Source: Clostridia bacterium BRH_c25 (GTDB lineage Bacteria; Bacillota_A; Clostridia; Lutisporales; Lutisporaceae). Taken from it: a stretch of 5,364 nucleotides of DNA. Of this stretch, positions 4,464 through 5,364 are shown piece after piece. Made by a program: the position numbers and the translations under genes. The notes beneath the pieces were generated by a model. That model had not been told where the DNA came from. It did not search any database and worked only from the letters and a program-made list of their open reading frames with translations. Numbering within the stretch: position 1 is the stretch's first letter; each line of letters begins with the position of its first letter. The DNA lies in assembly GCA_001515955.1 (NCBI GenBank), contig LOES01000039.1:1-5364 (forward strand), written 5' to 3'.

Positions 4464-5364
4464 TTACATTGCAGCGCTTTGTGTCCCTGCCGCACTCTTA
4501 TATTCCTGATCCTCTTCCACAGGATCATTAAACCCCAGTAAATATGTAATAACAAAACCTGCAACATAAGATACCAGTACTCCTAATAAATAAAATACTA
4601 TTTTATCCGGCTTTATCAATGATGCCAGCGGTAATCCGGACAAACCCATACTGATTGAAGCTACATTGAATATTGCGTTTGAGGCGCCTCCAACGGCAGC
4701 ACCCAGACATGCACCTAGAAATGGCTTGCCAAGAGGCAGTGTTACGCCATAAATCAAAGGTTCTCCAATTCCAAGTATTCCTACAGGAAGTGCACTCGCA
4801 ATTGTTCTTTTGAGCTTCTTGTTTCTGGTTTTTACATATACGGCAATTGCTGCACCGACTTGACCCGCACCTGCCATGGCCAGGATAGGAAGCAGCGCAT
4901 TTTCACCAAATTTCGTGAGCAAATCTGCATGAATGGGAGTAAGTCCCTGATGCAGGCCTGTCATAACCAAAGGCAGGAAGGTTCCGGCAAGTACTGCACC
5001 TACAAATGCGCCTCCGGTCTGGATAGCATTTGTAACCACAGATCCTATGCCATCGGATATAGCGCCGCCGATGGGCTGTAGAACTACAATTGCAACAAAA
5101 CCCGAAATGATTACCGTTATAAGCGGCGTTACAATCAATTCTACTGATTCATGCACTACTTTCCTTACTTTCTGTTCAACAAATGCTGTAAACAGAACTA
5201 CAAGAAGTACTGCGATAACTCCACCACGCCCGGGAACCAGTGCCTTGCCGAACATCTGTACATCTGCAAGTCCGGGAGTCATCAAAATACCTGCCATGAC
5301 TCCACCCAAGGCCGGTGAACCGCCAAACTCTTTAGCAGCATTCATACCAACCATAATCAGCATG
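4464..5364 (-). CDS. murP: PTS sugar transporter EIIC region, probable MurP (5' end outside window)
   Basis: This is the C-terminal 299-300 residues of a glucose-superfamily PTS permease, which imports and phosphorylates a sugar at the membrane. Many hydrophobic segments are visible, for example residues 48-61, 77-96, 117-134 and 253-277 counted from the Met at 5363. Motifs include MTGLHQGLTPIH (134-145), matching the conserved His-containing EIIC motif, and GIGEPLIYGVTLPLGKPF (198-215), a variant of the GITEP sugar-site motif. The protein ends in a short acidic tail (NDPVEEDQEY) with no EIIA domain, so the phosphate would come from a separate EIIA. The reading frame continues upstream, where the family carries the rest of EIIC and an N-terminal EIIB. 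The Met at 5363 is therefore almost certainly internal. Substrate assignment to MurNAc or MurNAc-GlcNAc rests mainly on the adjacent mupG and RpiR-type genes; a glucoside permease is the alternative. Confidence 0.82.
   Translation of the reverse strand, partial: MLIMVGMNAAKEFGGSPALGGVMAGILMTPGLADVQMFGKALVPGRGGVIAVLLVVLFTAFVEQKVRKVVHESVELIVTPLITVIISGFVAIVVLQPIGGAISDGIGSVVTNAIQTGGAFVGAVLAGTFLPLVMTGLHQGLTPIHADLLTKFGENALLPILAMAGAGQVGAAIAVYVKTRNKKLKRTIASALPVGILGIGEPLIYGVTLPLGKPFLGACLGAAVGGASNAIFNVASISMGLSGLPLASLIKPDKIVFYLLGVLVSYVAGFVITYLLGFNDPVEEDQEYKSAAGTQSAAM

Noticed and set aside
4860..5081. Plus-strand open frame opposite the PTS permease
   Set aside because: It lies inside the conserved EIIC coding region and shows no domain.
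4464..5363. Taking the Met at 5363 as the true start of the PTS protein
   Set aside because: The sequence begins inside EIIC membrane helices without an EIIB domain or the first helices, so the gene must continue beyond the window.

Overview
The window looks like a low-GC Gram-positive genome, most likely a member of the Clostridia. The support is A+T-rich spacers, strong AGGAGG-type ribosome binding sites, two TTG starts, an IS256-family transposase, and a MurP/MupG/MurR-type peptidoglycan salvage cluster of the Firmicutes type. The genus cannot be fixed from this sequence. Every gene I can support lies on the minus strand, so transcription runs from high to low coordinates.

Right part (5364 to 2499): a cell-wall sugar salvage operon. 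In transcription order it holds a PTS permease EIIC region (5' end outside the window, probably murP), a MupG/DUF871-type 6-phospho-N-acetylmuramidase, and an RpiR/MurR-type HTH-SIS regulator. The permease would import and phosphorylate a MurNAc-containing disaccharide, MupG would split the phosphorylated product, and the SIS regulator would sense a phosphosugar. The etherase MurQ needed to finish the pathway is not in the window. A 13-bp imperfect hairpin follows the regulator.

Middle (2498 to 312): a spacer of about 230 bp with two candidate tandem minus-strand promoters and a palindromic leader. It is followed by a tightly coupled two-gene operon encoding a MotA/TolQ/ExbB-like channel subunit (349 aa) and a MotB/OmpA-like subunit (300 aa). 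The latter has a membrane Asp, a long coiled coil and a C-terminal peptidoglycan-binding domain. Together they look like an ion-driven 5:2 motor of the ZorAB/MotAB class. No flagellar genes and no Zorya effector (ZorC, ZorD, ZorE or others) are visible.

Left part (311 to 1): the end of an IS256-family element with the first 66 codons of its transposase, running off the window. Its probable terminal inverted repeat abuts the hairpin that looks like the terminator of the motor operon. On the operon's own strand the expected U-tract is missing exactly at that junction, suggesting that the IS landed in the terminator. The element may separate the motor genes from whatever originally lay downstream.
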